This document shows positions 25,453-32,879 of a stretch of DNA of 64,000 bases, piece after piece. Position numbers and translations under genes: made by a program. The stretch covers positions 35,009-99,008 of the forward strand of contig NZ_WQLB01000015.1 of NCBI RefSeq assembly GCF_009755355.1, given 5' to 3'. Under the pieces are notes generated by a model, which saw only the letters and a program-made list of their open reading frames with translations, was not told the origin of the DNA and did not search any database. Numbering within the stretch: position 1 is the first letter of the stretch; each line of letters begins with the position of its first letter. This DNA is from Deinococcus arboris (GTDB taxonomy: Bacteria > Deinococcota > Deinococci > Deinococcales > Deinococcaceae).

Positions 25453-26049
25453 GCCTGGCGTCTGATCGAGCCACCGGCCAATGACGGCCAGGCCGCGCGT
25501 GACGCCCTGGTAGCTCAAGTACGTGCCGTCTGCACTGTGCGCCCCGAGACCAGCAAAGTGGCGCAGTCGCGAGGCGCTGTTGACCCGCCCGATGTGAACG
25601 TGGAGCCCCAGCGCCTCGCGGGCGTGCTGGATCAAGTCGGCGCCAGCCTGGCCTTCTCGCCAGGCGTCGTGGCCTGCCAGAAACAGGGCGCCTGCGTCGC
25701 CTGGAATATCCTCGGGCACGCAGCCGGTCTGGGCCACGAACGCAAAGGGATATGGGAACTCAAGGGCCAGGTGGGGCATGCAGGCCCGCCAGCAGGCCAG
25801 GGTGCTGTCCGGGTCACCCGGAAAGTCGGGGGCCGCGACAAACAGGCACCGCTGGGCATGGGGCAGCAGCCGCTGCAGGTGACGCCCAAAGCGCTCAGGG
25901 CAGAAGCGGCCGCTGTAGGCATCGTTATCCGAGGCCCAGAGGCGGCCTTCTCCCAGTGGGCGCAGGCCGCCCGTGCGTGGCCCGGTCATGACGTGAATCC
26001 GGGGGTGAGCCCCGTGCAGACTGCTGGACGTGGCGGCCAGATACATCAT
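25441..26049 (-). CDS. DpdA/TGT-like transglycosylase fold protein, short phage-type
   Basis: A 202-residue protein with WASDNDAYSGRF (38-49), CLFVAAPDFPGD (68-79), AFVAQTG (103-109), LFLAGHDAWREG (122-133), HIGRVNSASRL (152-162) and HSADGTYL (171-178). These blocks match the short TGT-like proteins of actinophages related to DpdA, which exchange guanine for a 7-deazaguanine base in DNA. No preQ0 synthesis genes (queC/D/E, folE) or dpd partners are in the window. Without them it would rely on host precursors, or act on another substrate. It sits between the MoxR ATPase and a hypothetical gene. Confidence 0.72.
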   Translation of the reverse strand: MMYLAATSSSLHGAHPRIHVMTGPRTGGLRPLGEGRLWASDNDAYSGRFCPERFGRHLQRLLPHAQRCLFVAAPDFPGDPDSTLACWRACMPHLALEFPYPFAFVAQTGCVPEDIPGDAGALFLAGHDAWREGQAGADLIQHAREALGLHVHIGRVNSASRLRHFAGLGAHSADGTYLSYQGVTRGLAVIGRWLDQTPGVAP

Positions 26050-26053
26050 GGCC

Positions 26054-26078
26054 GTCCCCTGCCCCGTCAGGGGCGACT
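26054..26078 (-). promoter_or_regulatory. Intercistronic hairpin, copy 11
   Basis: AGTC followed by arms GCCCC/GGGGC with loop TGAC, then AGGGGAC, ending about 5 bases before the start of the DpdA-like gene; AGGGG may serve as its SD. Confidence 0.65.
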
Positions 26079-26084
26079 CTGGGG

Positions 26085-26489
26085 TCAGAAGGGCAAGTAC
26101 TGCTCCATCAGGGCCAGTGTTTTCTCAGCACACAGGGTAGAGGCGACGGGAATGCCCTGAATCAATCGAAGGCCGTCCCAGACCAGGCCGCGCAAGGTAT
26201 GAACGTTGCGCACGAAGACGGCCGCGTGGACGTCCAGCGTGGCCTGGGCGGCCACCACCAGCTCCGTGTCCTGGTCACGGGAGAGCAGCTCCAGCGCGCA
26301 GCCCTGAGCGTCACGCTCCTGGCCTGTTGCGGGTTGCACCAAAACGCTGCCGGGCCCGTAGTGCGTGTTGAGCACCGCGGCGGCGCGTTCGGCCAGGCCC
26401 TCGGTGGCGCAGTGGGCGAGGTAGGTGGTGTGCGGGGTGACCAGGACGAAAGCGGGTGCAGTGGAGACGGACAGCGCTGATTCAGACAT
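26085..26489 (-). CDS. Hypothetical protein, 134 aa
   Basis: Begins MSESALSVSTAPAFVLVTPH; contains ELLSRDQDTELVVAAQATLD, probably a small alpha/beta domain. AGGAGG lies 5 bases upstream of the ATG at 26489, with hairpin copy 12 before it. No family recognised. Confidence 0.58.
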   Translation of the reverse strand: MSESALSVSTAPAFVLVTPHTTYLAHCATEGLAERAAAVLNTHYGPGSVLVQPATGQERDAQGCALELLSRDQDTELVVAAQATLDVHAAVFVRNVHTLRGLVWDGLRLIQGIPVASTLCAEKTLALMEQYLPF

Positions 26490-26510
26490 AACATCCTCCT
26501 GTTGCCTTCA

Positions 26511-26532
26511 GGCCGCGCCGTCAGGCGCGACT
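26511..26532 (-). promoter_or_regulatory. Intercistronic hairpin, copy 12
   Basis: AGTC followed by arms GCGCC/GGCGC with loop TGAC. The stop codon of the 120-residue gene upstream lies in the loop. Compare copies 10 and 11: same loop, different but paired arms. Confidence 0.68.
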
Positions 26533-26883
26533 TCTCTGGCCATGGGGTGAGGGCGACAGGATCTGGCTGACGGCCTGGCGACTCAACTGAGAGCGGGGCA
26601 ACCAAGCGGCAATTTGCTGGCCCCGCTCGGTGTTCGGGAGAGTTACAGTGCCGTGGTGGGTGCCCAGGAACAGCAGCGCCGTCATGAGGTGGGATGCGAT
26701 GTTGGGCCGGACGTAACAGGTCAGGTGTGTGTCGTCAGCTTCCGACTGCTCGGCGGAGAGTCCACTGGCGCGCAGGGCCTCGAGCCAAACGCCTTCCCTG
26801 GCAAGCGGCACCCTGACAGCGACACAGACGGCCGCGGCCGCGTCAAACGCGCGGTCAAATCGGGTGAGACCATCCACCGTCAC
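26521..26883 (-). CDS. Hypothetical protein, 120 aa
   Basis: Starts at the GTG at 26883, overlapping the TGA of the zinc-ribbon gene (GTGA). Contains FDAAAAVCVAVRVPLAREGVW and SHLMTALLFLGTHHGTVTLPN. Helical and soluble; no family recognised. The C-terminal basic tail (SPSPHGQRSRA) runs into hairpin copy 12. Confidence 0.55.
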   Translation of the reverse strand: MTVDGLTRFDRAFDAAAAVCVAVRVPLAREGVWLEALRASGLSAEQSEADDTHLTCYVRPNIASHLMTALLFLGTHHGTVTLPNTERGQQIAAWLPRSQLSRQAVSQILSPSPHGQRSRA

Positions 26884-27077
26884 GGTTCGCTCCGTCTGTC
26901 CAGCTGCGCCTGATACTCGTCCAGCAGGCGCCAGGTTTCGGCCTCGTACGCCTGCTCGGCACAGACCTCACACAGGTCAAAGGAGTAGTCCTGCGCCCCG
27001 CCACAGCTGCGGCAGGACCGCGCGGCTTGTGGGGATGAGGTTGGTGGTGCAGTGGCCGCGTCAGTGTGTAAGGGCAT
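26880..27077 (-). CDS. Small zinc-ribbon protein, 65 aa
   Basis: Start at 27077 (MPLHTDAATAPPTSS). CRSCGGAQDYSFDLCEVC has two CxxC pairs 11 residues apart, a zinc ribbon. A C-terminal helix (AEQAYEAETWRLLDEYQAQL) follows. Probably a nucleic-acid or protein adaptor. Coupled to the next gene by GTGA. Confidence 0.62.
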   Translation of the reverse strand: MPLHTDAATAPPTSSPQAARSCRSCGGAQDYSFDLCEVCAEQAYEAETWRLLDEYQAQLDRRSEP

Positions 27078-27085
27078 GCGGTGAC

Positions 27086-27106
27086 GCCGCGCCCACTGGG
27101 CGCGCC
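27086..27106 (-). promoter_or_regulatory. Intercistronic hairpin, copy 13
   Basis: Arms CGCGCCC/GGGCGCG with loop AGT, nine bases before the ATG at 27077. An AGGAGG lies on its 5' side rather than its 3' side. Confidence 0.5.
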
Positions 27107-27128
27107 TCCTGTGAAGGCGCACTCCCGG

Positions 27129-27416
27129 TCAGGGGAGCGGAAGAAGCTCGTGCAAGATCCGTTGCCGCGCTTCGGTTCGGAGAGCGCGCTGCTGGGCCTC
27201 GGGCTCGGGCGTGTGCTGCAGGACCTCGCCCAAGGAGGCCACCGAATCACCGACCGCTGGCCAGGCGGCGGCGGCCAGCTCGTCCAGCGGCGCGTTGTGG
27301 AAGAACGCACTGAGTTCCTGCACAAAGGCGCTGAGCCGCTGGCTGTCTGGCCGGGCGCCCTCCTGCCGAAGCGTGCTTGCGGTGAGGCGCAGCGCCGCCA
27401 TGGAGGTCAGCGTCAT
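27129..27416 (-). CDS. Hypothetical protein, 95 aa
   Basis: Start at 27416 (MTLTSMAALRLTASTL) overlaps the preceding stop (ATGA). All-helical, with SQRLSAFVQELSAFFHNAPL and an acidic/Gln-rich C-terminus. No family recognised. Confidence 0.55.
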   Translation of the reverse strand: MTLTSMAALRLTASTLRQEGARPDSQRLSAFVQELSAFFHNAPLDELAAAAWPAVGDSVASLGEVLQHTPEPEAQQRALRTEARQRILHELLPLP

Positions 27417-28117
27417 ACCGGCACCGCGTAGACCGGGAGGCCACTGTGCTGCGCCGCCGCAAACTGTCCCTGGTGGGCGCCCTGAAGGCCCGACTGGCCG
27501 ACCACATGGCTGATACCGGTGATGGGCACCGAGGCAAAGATGGCGCGGGCATACCGGGGGGCAGGTGCCCCGGCCCGCAATTGTCCGCGGAGGGTGTATT
27601 CGCCCTCCGCCAGGAACCGGGTGCGGCCGTCTGTCCCCGCACCAGGTGTGACCTGCCAATGAAGCCCAGTGCAGCTGGTGTCGTGGGCGTGCCCTTTGTG
27701 GGTGGGACACAGGTGGGTGCCGTCCAGGTAAGGTGCTAAGTCCTCTGGATTGGCGATCAGGGCCTTGGCATGGATGAAGAGGAACCGGCTGGCTGCACTG
27801 AGTTTGCCCACCTGAAGAGTCGGCGAGACCTTCCGGGAAAAGCCCATGCGCCGCGCTTCTTCCCAGAAATCCGGCACAAAGGGATAGTGCTGCTCACCGA
27901 CCACGTCGATCACATGCGTGACGTTCTGGGCATCTGTCCAGAGGGTCACGCCCAGGGGACTGATATGGAGATTCGCCGGCACCAGGGTGGGGAAGTCCAC
28001 CAGAAAGTGATCCAGTGGGTGCGTGCCGCTGCGGCTCACCGCGCACTCCAGGTACCAGCCTCCGAGAATTCGTCCCTGGCCACACAGCCGCCGTCCGCCT
28101 TGAGCCTGTCCGTTCAT
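27413..28117 (-). CDS. Hypothetical protein, 234 aa, with Cys/His cluster
   Basis: The N-terminal part has LGGWYLECAVSR and PLDHFLVDFPTLVPANLHIS. A later HLCPTHKGHAHDTSCTGLHW segment (two Cys, four His) may bind zinc. The rest is beta-rich. It does not carry a JAMM motif, so I do not call it PRTRC protein A. GGAGG precedes the ATG, with hairpin copy 14 upstream. Confidence 0.58.
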   Translation of the reverse strand: MNGQAQGGRRLCGQGRILGGWYLECAVSRSGTHPLDHFLVDFPTLVPANLHISPLGVTLWTDAQNVTHVIDVVGEQHYPFVPDFWEEARRMGFSRKVSPTLQVGKLSAASRFLFIHAKALIANPEDLAPYLDGTHLCPTHKGHAHDTSCTGLHWQVTPGAGTDGRTRFLAEGEYTLRGQLRAGAPAPRYARAIFASVPITGISHVVGQSGLQGAHQGQFAAAQHSGLPVYAVPV

Positions 28118-28138
28118 GTCGCCCTCCGGCGCTTCACG

Positions 28139-28156
28139 AGCGCGCTGGGCGCGCGA
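28139..28156 (-). promoter_or_regulatory. Intercistronic hairpin, copy 14
   Basis: GGGTC followed by arms GCGCGC/GCGCGC with loop CCA. It lies 12 bases after the upstream stop and about 15 bases before the GGAGG of the gene starting at 28117. Confidence 0.6.
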
Positions 28157-28168
28157 CCCTGGCCGAGA

Positions 28169-28642
28169 TCAGTCGCACCAGTGAAGGGCGGCGACTGGGC
28201 CTCGTGGTGCCCGGTCCAACCTCAGTGTGGGCAAGAGGGTTCTGTGGACGGAACAGGGGCCACGGATGAGACGGTGGTACGCCAGGTCGCCTCGCAGTTC
28301 AACCGCCGCCCAGGGCCCGAGCAGCTGGCGGAGAGCTGAAGCGCGGCGCAGCGCGGCGAGCCCCGGAGGTTCAAACCGGTGTGACCACGTGGCGCAGACC
28401 TCTGGTGGCCGGGCTGCGAGCACCGCGCTGACGGCCTCGTCCGCATTGAGGTAGGTCATCATCACCCACGGCGATCTGTGGGTCGGCGTCTGCTGCCAGC
28501 TCAGGCACGCCCCGTGCAGAGTCAGGGTCAGCCCTGGACGGGCAGAGATGGGCAGCGCGGCCACAGTCGCCAGTAGGGTCGCCAGCGGGCCGCTGAGCAG
28601 GTCTACGTGCGCTTCTACTGGAAGTTGGGAAGGTCCGGTCAT
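28169..28642 (-). CDS. Hypothetical protein, 157 aa
   Basis: Start at 28642 (MTGPSQLPVEAHVDLL) with GGAG seven bases upstream; an upstream GTG at 28663 is possible. Mixed alpha/beta, with LTLTLHGACLSWQQTP and WVMMTYLNADEAVSAVL. No family recognised. The 28643-28753 gap shows no further gene and no hairpin of the main family. Confidence 0.52.
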   Translation of the reverse strand: MTGPSQLPVEAHVDLLSGPLATLLATVAALPISARPGLTLTLHGACLSWQQTPTHRSPWVMMTYLNADEAVSAVLAARPPEVCATWSHRFEPPGLAALRRASALRQLLGPWAAVELRGDLAYHRLIRGPCSVHRTLLPTLRLDRAPRGPVAALHWCD

Positions 28643-28753
28643 GCAGAGCTCCGGTGCGGTCACTGGCGCCGCCTGTGCGGGTCAGGAAGAGGCGGAAGAA
28701 TGGTGCCCGGCGGGCAGGGAGGGGCCAGACGCGCCCAGGCCCCTTCCTGGCCC

Positions 28754-29626
28754 CTACGCCGCGCCTGGGCGGTTCATCCGAATGCGTGACGGCGGCCCGC
28801 CTACAGTGAGGGTGCTCGGGAGAGGAGTTTTCACCCCTTCCGGTTCTGGCACTGGGGGGCTGGGGCGCAGCGCCAGCAGCAAGTCTTCAAGTGCAACGCC
28901 CTCGTTGCGGGCCATGGCCTGGACGCGGGCAGCCAGATCGGCGGCGGCATTCACCTGGACCAACGGGGCCGGCGCGTCCAGCAGCGCCGTGCCGAGGAGT
29001 GCACTCAAGTCCTGTTCCTCGGCGACGCGGGTGGCTTTCAGATCATCAGCCGTGAACTGGGCGCTGGGGTCGGCCAGCTTCCGCTGCAACGCTTCGACGG
29101 CCTCGGTCCGGTAGGGCTCTCGCATAGCCGCCAGAGCCTCCACCACACTGACCGCCACCTGCTCGCCCACCGCCAGGAGCACCCAGTCTGGCAACTCCAA
29201 GAGCTTCGCCCGTTTCTTCAAGGTGCCTTGCGGCGCGCCCCATAGCCGCGCCACCGCCTTCAGGTCATAGCCCTGGGCCAGCTTCTCCCGCAGCGCCAGG
29301 GCTTCTGCAACTGGATTGTTGGAGCGGCCGAGGTTCTCGATGCCGGTGATGTCGGCCGCGGTCTGGGCATCGGTGCTGACGAAAGCAGGTACTGTCTCCA
29401 AGCCAGCGGCCACCGCCGTATGGAAGCGGCGTGTCCCCGCGGAGACGCGGTACCGGAAGGCGCAGTCAGGAGGAGCCGCGTAGAGTTCCAGTGGCGTGAG
29501 GATGCCGAATTCTTTGACACTCGGCCCGATGGGGTTCCGCGTGCCCCGCAGCGGCGGGGGCTCAATGTCGGCGAGCGGCACCGTGCAGAGGTGCCGCTCG
29601 CCGGACTGGACAAACAGTGGTTGCAT
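28754..29626 (-). CDS. ParB-like protein with divergent GTRRF box
   Basis: A 290-residue ParB/sulfiredoxin-fold protein: VPLADIEPPPLRGTRNPIG, VKEFGILTPLELY, the box SAGTRRFHTAVAAGLETVPA (normally GERR) and IENLGRSNNPVAEALALREKL, followed by an HTH region (LKAVARLWGAPQGTLKKRAK). PRTRC cassettes usually include a dedicated ParB; this is the best candidate, although shorter than that family. Loss of the Glu in the box may affect CTP hydrolysis. AGGAGG precedes the ATG at 29626. Confidence 0.78.
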   Translation of the reverse strand: MQPLFVQSGERHLCTVPLADIEPPPLRGTRNPIGPSVKEFGILTPLELYAAPPDCAFRYRVSAGTRRFHTAVAAGLETVPAFVSTDAQTAADITGIENLGRSNNPVAEALALREKLAQGYDLKAVARLWGAPQGTLKKRAKLLELPDWVLLAVGEQVAVSVVEALAAMREPYRTEAVEALQRKLADPSAQFTADDLKATRVAEEQDLSALLGTALLDAPAPLVQVNAAADLAARVQAMARNEGVALEDLLLALRPSPPVPEPEGVKTPLPSTLTVGGPPSRIRMNRPGAA

Positions 29627-29640
29627 CTACGCCTCCTGCA

Positions 29641-29862
29641 CTACCTCTGCGCCGGGACGGCGCGACCTTCGAACCGCTTCACGACCGGCACGCCCAGCGC
29701 CCAAACATGCACCAGGGCCATGCCGCCTGCGAATTTGCCTAGCATCAACTCGACATTGGCCGGCCCCGCATGGAGTTGCCACACTGCCAGACCGATCAGG
29801 CCCAGGCCGCTGCACAGCAGCAGTGCCAGGAGGAACCGATAAAACTTCAACATTCCGCGCAT
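29641..29862 (-). CDS. Small membrane protein, 73 aa
   Basis: Start at 29862 (MRGMLKFYRFLLALLL) with GAGGTG 4 bases upstream. Two membrane segments (FLLALLLCSGLGLIGLAVW and GGMALVHVWALGVPVV). The last ten residues (FEGRAVPAQR) are encoded by hairpin copy 15. Its SD begins right after the T-tract of the terminator at 29872-29902, so expression depends on readthrough of that terminator. Confidence 0.62.
   Translation of the reverse strand: MRGMLKFYRFLLALLLCSGLGLIGLAVWQLHAGPANVELMLGKFAGGMALVHVWALGVPVVKRFEGRAVPAQR
29645..29669 (-). promoter_or_regulatory. Intercistronic hairpin, copy 15 (inside a coding tail)
   Basis: AGGTC followed by arms GCGCC/GGCGC with loop GTCCC and AGAGG. It overlaps the final codons of the membrane-protein gene and precedes the AGGAGG of the ParB-like gene. 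Confidence 0.65.
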
Positions 29863-29871
29863 GCGCACCTC

Positions 29872-29902
29872 AAAAAAAGAGAGGCCCACTGTTGTAGGCC
29901 TC
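29872..29902 (-). terminator. Rho-independent terminator after Trp-rich micro-ORF
   Basis: Minus-strand stem GAGGCC/GGCCTC with loop TACAACAGTG, followed by TCTTTTTTT. It lies seven bases after the stop of the 26-residue micro-ORF and immediately before the SD of the next gene, an attenuator-like arrangement. Confidence 0.78.
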
Positions 29903-29908
29903 GGGCGC

Positions 29909-29989
29909 TTAGAGCATCTGCCATTCCGAGCCGATGTTCAGCTCGGAGGGCGGCGACCAGAAGGGCATCCAGTTAAGCCACGTCCACAT
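29909..29989 (-). CDS. Trp-rich micro-ORF, 26 aa
   Basis: MWTWLNWMPFW then SPPSELNIGSEWQML: five Trp in 26 residues. The SD AGGAGGTGAAGAT is one of the strongest in the window. It is followed within ten bases by an intrinsic terminator, so it may be a leader peptide for attenuation or a small membrane-active peptide. The INIGSE-type ending recurs in the micro-ORF at 5647-5766. Confidence 0.6.
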   Translation of the reverse strand: MWTWLNWMPFWSPPSELNIGSEWQML

Positions 29990-30007
29990 ATCTTCACCTC
30001 CTCGCGC

Positions 30008-30042
30008 GGCCCCTGCGGCGGCCCCGTCCGCCGCGCCCTCTG
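30008..30042 (-). promoter_or_regulatory. Intercistronic hairpin, copy 16
   Basis: Arms GCGGCGG/CCGCCGC with loop ACGGGG, then AGGGG; 14 bases before the AGGAGG of the micro-ORF. Confidence 0.65.
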
Positions 30043-30045
30043 CCG

Positions 30046-30495
30046 TCAGTCCGCGGCCGACGCGCTTCGGTGTTCGCAGGTCTGCCAGAACAGCGCGATA
30101 TAGGCGCGTGCACCTTCAAGCCAGGCGCTGCGCTGGTCCGGTGCGATGTCCAGTTCTCGGCAGAGGGCCAGTACATTGAGGCGGCGGATGCCCCACCATT
30201 TGCGCCGGAAGTAGGTCTGCACGGCGGCGTATCCCCCTAGCACACCGCCGTTGAACACCCGGTGCTGGGTGGCGTAGTGCAGGACACCCGGCATGAGGGC
30301 GTGTGCCGGACTCTCCCATACCAGGTCACGCACTTCGGCCAGTGTGTTGAACCGCACGTCGACGGCCGCCACCATGGTGTTGGGGCGGCCGACGATGCGG
30401 TAATGCGTTTCGTGGAAGTTGGGGTTGGAATGCGTGAGGCGAAAGTCCGTGCCGCGAAAGGCAGCGATAACCTGCTCGGGCTCGTCGTGAATCAT
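30046..30495 (-). CDS. Hypothetical protein, 149 aa
   Basis: Start at 30495 (MIHDEPEQVIAAFRG) with AGGTGG 4 bases upstream. Contains FHETHYRIVGRPNTMVAAVDV (split by a loop) and YFRRKWWGIRRLNVLALC; ends in a helical region. No family recognised. Confidence 0.57.
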   Translation of the reverse strand: MIHDEPEQVIAAFRGTDFRLTHSNPNFHETHYRIVGRPNTMVAAVDVRFNTLAEVRDLVWESPAHALMPGVLHYATQHRVFNGGVLGGYAAVQTYFRRKWWGIRRLNVLALCRELDIAPDQRSAWLEGARAYIALFWQTCEHRSASAAD

Positions 30496-30554
30496 GCCCA
30501 CCTGAAGCGCACCTTGTGCGCGACTTTCTGCGCGGAGGACCCCTTGACGCGCTC

Positions 30555-30836
30555 TCAGCCCAGAACTGCCCAGCCTTCCGTGAAGCTGAGACACTGCAGG
30601 GCCTGGTCACCCAGCACCACCACATCGCCAGTGCGGGTGCTGCGCACCTGTTCCTTAGAGACCAGGCAGTGCACCCCAGGCTGCTCTGCCCAATGGCGCA
30701 GGCCAAGTGCGCCGTGCTGCGTCAGGCGAAATGCCATGTCAGCATCGAGACACGCCTCAATTTCTGCCACCTGCCGGAACCCTGCGGGCCATACGGCTCC
30801 GGGCTGCTCGGAGTGGAACACTTTCGCTGTCGTCAC
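30555..30836 (-). CDS. Hypothetical protein, 93 aa
   Basis: Starts at GTG 30836 with GGAGGTCAC upstream. Soluble; ends TGDVVVLGDQALQCLSF.... Probably co-transcribed with the gene at 30046-30495. No family recognised. The 30496-30554 gap holds nothing obvious. Confidence 0.5.
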   Translation of the reverse strand: MTTAKVFHSEQPGAVWPAGFRQVAEIEACLDADMAFRLTQHGALGLRHWAEQPGVHCLVSKEQVRSTRTGDVVVLGDQALQCLSFTEGWAVLG

Positions 30837-30900
30837 GTGACCTCCAGTCCTGAAGACACCTGGTGGAGCGCTGCCCCTGGTGTCATTGTCCAGCGCCGCT

Positions 30901-31608
30901 TCACGACACGCGAGCGAGGTTGCCTTCGCTCGAGGCCACGGCGTTTTGTCGGTTGGCCGCCAGGGGCATCACCCGCTGCGCCTCCACCTTGGTTTCGGTC
31001 TGACGCTGACCGCTACTTCCCTCCCAACTGGCGTTGACCAGCTTGCCGGTGACGACCACGCCTGCTCCCTTCTGCAGGTGCTGGAAGCGGCGGGCCAGTT
31101 GCCGCCACAAGGTGACATTGACCCAGTGCGTCTGCGACTGGGCCTGCCCCTGCCTGTTGGTGAACCGGTCAGACACGCCGAGTCGGAGTTCCGTCACCGG
31201 CTCACCCTGCCCCCGCATCTGCGCGTTGCGGCCCAGGTGACCGGCCACCATGACCTGGTTCATACCGAACGGGCCGTCCGGCGTGACGTCTAGGACCGAG
31301 AGCTGAAGGCCCTTGACCCGGAGCGCCCGCCGGATGCCCTCTGCCGTCGGCCACTCCTGATAGTCGAGCATGCCGTCCAGCATCACGGCTGTCCCCGCAC
31401 CGCAGGCGCGTTGAGCCGCGTATTTGGCGGCGCCACCGGCCAACTCGAACCGGTGGTACCACTCCACGGTGCGCGGCCCGGCCTCCGTGAAGAGATCCTC
31501 CTGCCCGTGAATGGTGCCCCGCAAGATCGTCAGGCCGCCTGGGGTCTCGTGAATCTCAACGTCCTGTGTCAACCGCCCGGCCAATGTCACTCGATTCAGT
31601 CCCACCAT
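30901..31608 (-). CDS. ssb: Plasmid single-stranded DNA-binding protein, two OB-folds
   Basis: A 235-residue protein started at 31608 with AGGAGG 5 bases upstream. OB-fold 1: MVGLNRVTLAGRLTQDVEI, VEWYHRFELAGG, VMLDGMLDYQEW. OB-fold 2: MNQVMVAGHLGRNAQMRG, THWVNVTLWRQLARRFQHL, VVVTGKLVNASW. The tandem-OB layout and the WYHR..W motifs match Deinococcus SSB. The acidic C-terminal tip (DDLPF type) used to recruit repair proteins is missing: it ends EGNLARVS. It may coat transferred single strands or be a modulator of host SSB. Confidence 0.88.
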   Translation of the reverse strand: MVGLNRVTLAGRLTQDVEIHETPGGLTILRGTIHGQEDLFTEAGPRTVEWYHRFELAGGAAKYAAQRACGAGTAVMLDGMLDYQEWPTAEGIRRALRVKGLQLSVLDVTPDGPFGMNQVMVAGHLGRNAQMRGQGEPVTELRLGVSDRFTNRQGQAQSQTHWVNVTLWRQLARRFQHLQKGAGVVVTGKLVNASWEGSSGQRQTETKVEAQRVMPLAANRQNAVASSEGNLARVS

Positions 31609-31653
31609 GATGACCTCCTGGGGTGAGCTGCTGCCCACCCTCTCTCCGCCCTT

Positions 31654-31675
31654 GGACGCGGTACGCGTCCGACCT
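31654..31675 (-). promoter_or_regulatory. Intercistronic hairpin, copy 17
   Basis: AGGTC followed by arms GGACGCG/CGCGTCC with loop TAC, upstream of the ssb gene. The distance to the SD (about 35 bases) is longer than usual. Confidence 0.6.
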
Positions 31676-31684
31676 CTGCTGGCT

Positions 31685-32314
31685 TCACCGCCGCCCGACC
31701 CGGCCACGGTTGCGTTCCGGCCGCACGTAGTGCCCGGCGCCGACCGAGCTGTTCGCCGGCGCACTGCGCCGGGCAAAGGGCGAGGGCAACTTGTATTCCC
31801 AGGAGCCCAGGGGGGTCTGTGCGGACTGAAGCAGCGCTGCGCCAGTCGCCGAGTCCTGAAGGACGGTGCGGAGCGCGCGCGTTATCGCCCGCACTTCAGG
31901 TGCGCTGAGGAAGAGGGTGTCGCGGCCGCCGTGGAGCGTGAGGGTGACACATTGGTCGCTGGTCGCCACTTCCAGCGTGCCCTGGGCCAAGCGGTCGCGG
32001 CGGCCGCTGTCTGGGACCGAGAGCAGCATGAGCAGCGTGACCCCTTCGGCCCAAGTCAGCTGAACGTCGGCGCTGGGCGACAAGAGGGCCACGCCGTTCA
32101 AGAGACTGGCTACAACTTCAAGGGCAGGGGCTTGCTGCGCCGACCACACACAGCGCAGGCGACCGTCCAATTCTTCCAGCACCTCGCCAGTGGAGCCGCA
32201 GTACACCAGCACCCGCTCGGGCGCTTGCCGAAACACCGCGCCTGCCAGGGCCAGGGGGTCATGAACTGTGATGGAGCGTCCTGTGGCGTACTGCACTTCG
32301 AACTGTTTCCGCAT
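31685..32314 (-). CDS. Hypothetical protein, 209 aa
   Basis: MRKQFEVQYATGRSITVHDP; beta-rich first half (RVLVYCGSTGEVLEEL), then GVTLLMLLSVPDSGRRDRLA and an Arg-rich tail. No family recognised. Located directly upstream of ssb in the same orientation. Confidence 0.57.
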   Translation of the reverse strand: MRKQFEVQYATGRSITVHDPLALAGAVFRQAPERVLVYCGSTGEVLEELDGRLRCVWSAQQAPALEVVASLLNGVALLSPSADVQLTWAEGVTLLMLLSVPDSGRRDRLAQGTLEVATSDQCVTLTLHGGRDTLFLSAPEVRAITRALRTVLQDSATGAALLQSAQTPLGSWEYKLPSPFARRSAPANSSVGAGHYVRPERNRGRVGRR

Positions 32315-32323
32315 AGTCCTACT

Positions 32324-32346
32324 CCGCGCGCGGAGCGCGCGACCCT
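32324..32346 (-). promoter_or_regulatory. Intercistronic hairpin, copy 18
   Basis: AGGGT followed by arms CGCGCGC/GCGCGCG with loop TCC; AGTAGG follows as a poor SD for the gene starting at 32314. Confidence 0.62.
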
Positions 32347-32386
32347 GAATGGAGGGCGCCGACCTCTGGTGAGGCCGGCGCGCTGC

Positions 32387-32800
32387 TTACACTTCCGGAG
32401 CGCTAGGCTCCCCTTTCGATTTTCGGCTTCGGGGGGACCTTCCAGTGGTGCGGGCAGCGTGACCACCAGCCCGCCTTGCCTTACACAGTTGCTCGAATCT
32501 GACCGCGCCGGATGTCAACTCATCGACAGAAGCGGCCAACTCTGAATGCGGCCCCTCGTCGTTGACCACGGCGACGGCCCTGCTGCGCCACAGGGTGAAG
32601 CCAGGCGTCACTTCAATCAGCTCGTCACGGCGCCCGCCCTGTGCGCTGGGCAGTGCGTCCCGCAGATACACTGCTTCGAACACCTTGCTCCGGTATGCCT
32701 CGTCGTAGGCCGAGAGCAGGCGCTTGACCCGTCCAGCGTCACTCTTCACTGGTTGCAGCACTTCACTCAGCCGCACATAGTCTTTGCCGTCAATCTTCAT
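32387..32800 (-). CDS. Hypothetical protein, 137 aa, basic C-terminus
   Basis: MKIDGKDYVRLSEVLQPVKS, a helical core (AGRVKRLLSAYDEAYRSKVF) and a disordered basic tail (RRAGGHAARTTGRSPRSRKS). Possibly a small DNA-binding protein. The first gene of the 32-10 kb operon series; its promoter at 32807-32834 has the -10 six bases before the ATG. Confidence 0.58.
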   Translation of the reverse strand: MKIDGKDYVRLSEVLQPVKSDAGRVKRLLSAYDEAYRSKVFEAVYLRDALPSAQGGRRDELIEVTPGFTLWRSRAVAVVNDEGPHSELAASVDELTSGAVRFEQLCKARRAGGHAARTTGRSPRSRKSKGEPSAPEV

Positions 32801-32806
32801 GGCCTG

Positions 32807-32834
32807 ACAGTACGTTGGACGTGGTTCTTCCCAA
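32807..32834 (-). promoter_or_regulatory. Promoter of the recurring AACC(T/A)G type
   Basis: TTGGGA, 16-bp spacer starting AGAACCACG, and TACTGT six bases before the ATG at 32800. It probably drives the genes at 32.8 kb and downstream. Confidence 0.6.
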
Positions 32835-32879
32835 TGGTCGAGCGCTCAGGATCGTCTGGCGATGAGCAAGCCATGAGAG

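Noticed and set aside
27413..28117. PRTRC protein A
   Set aside because: It has a Cys/His cluster but no HxH..S..D JAMM-type motif; protein A and protein D were not found in the window.
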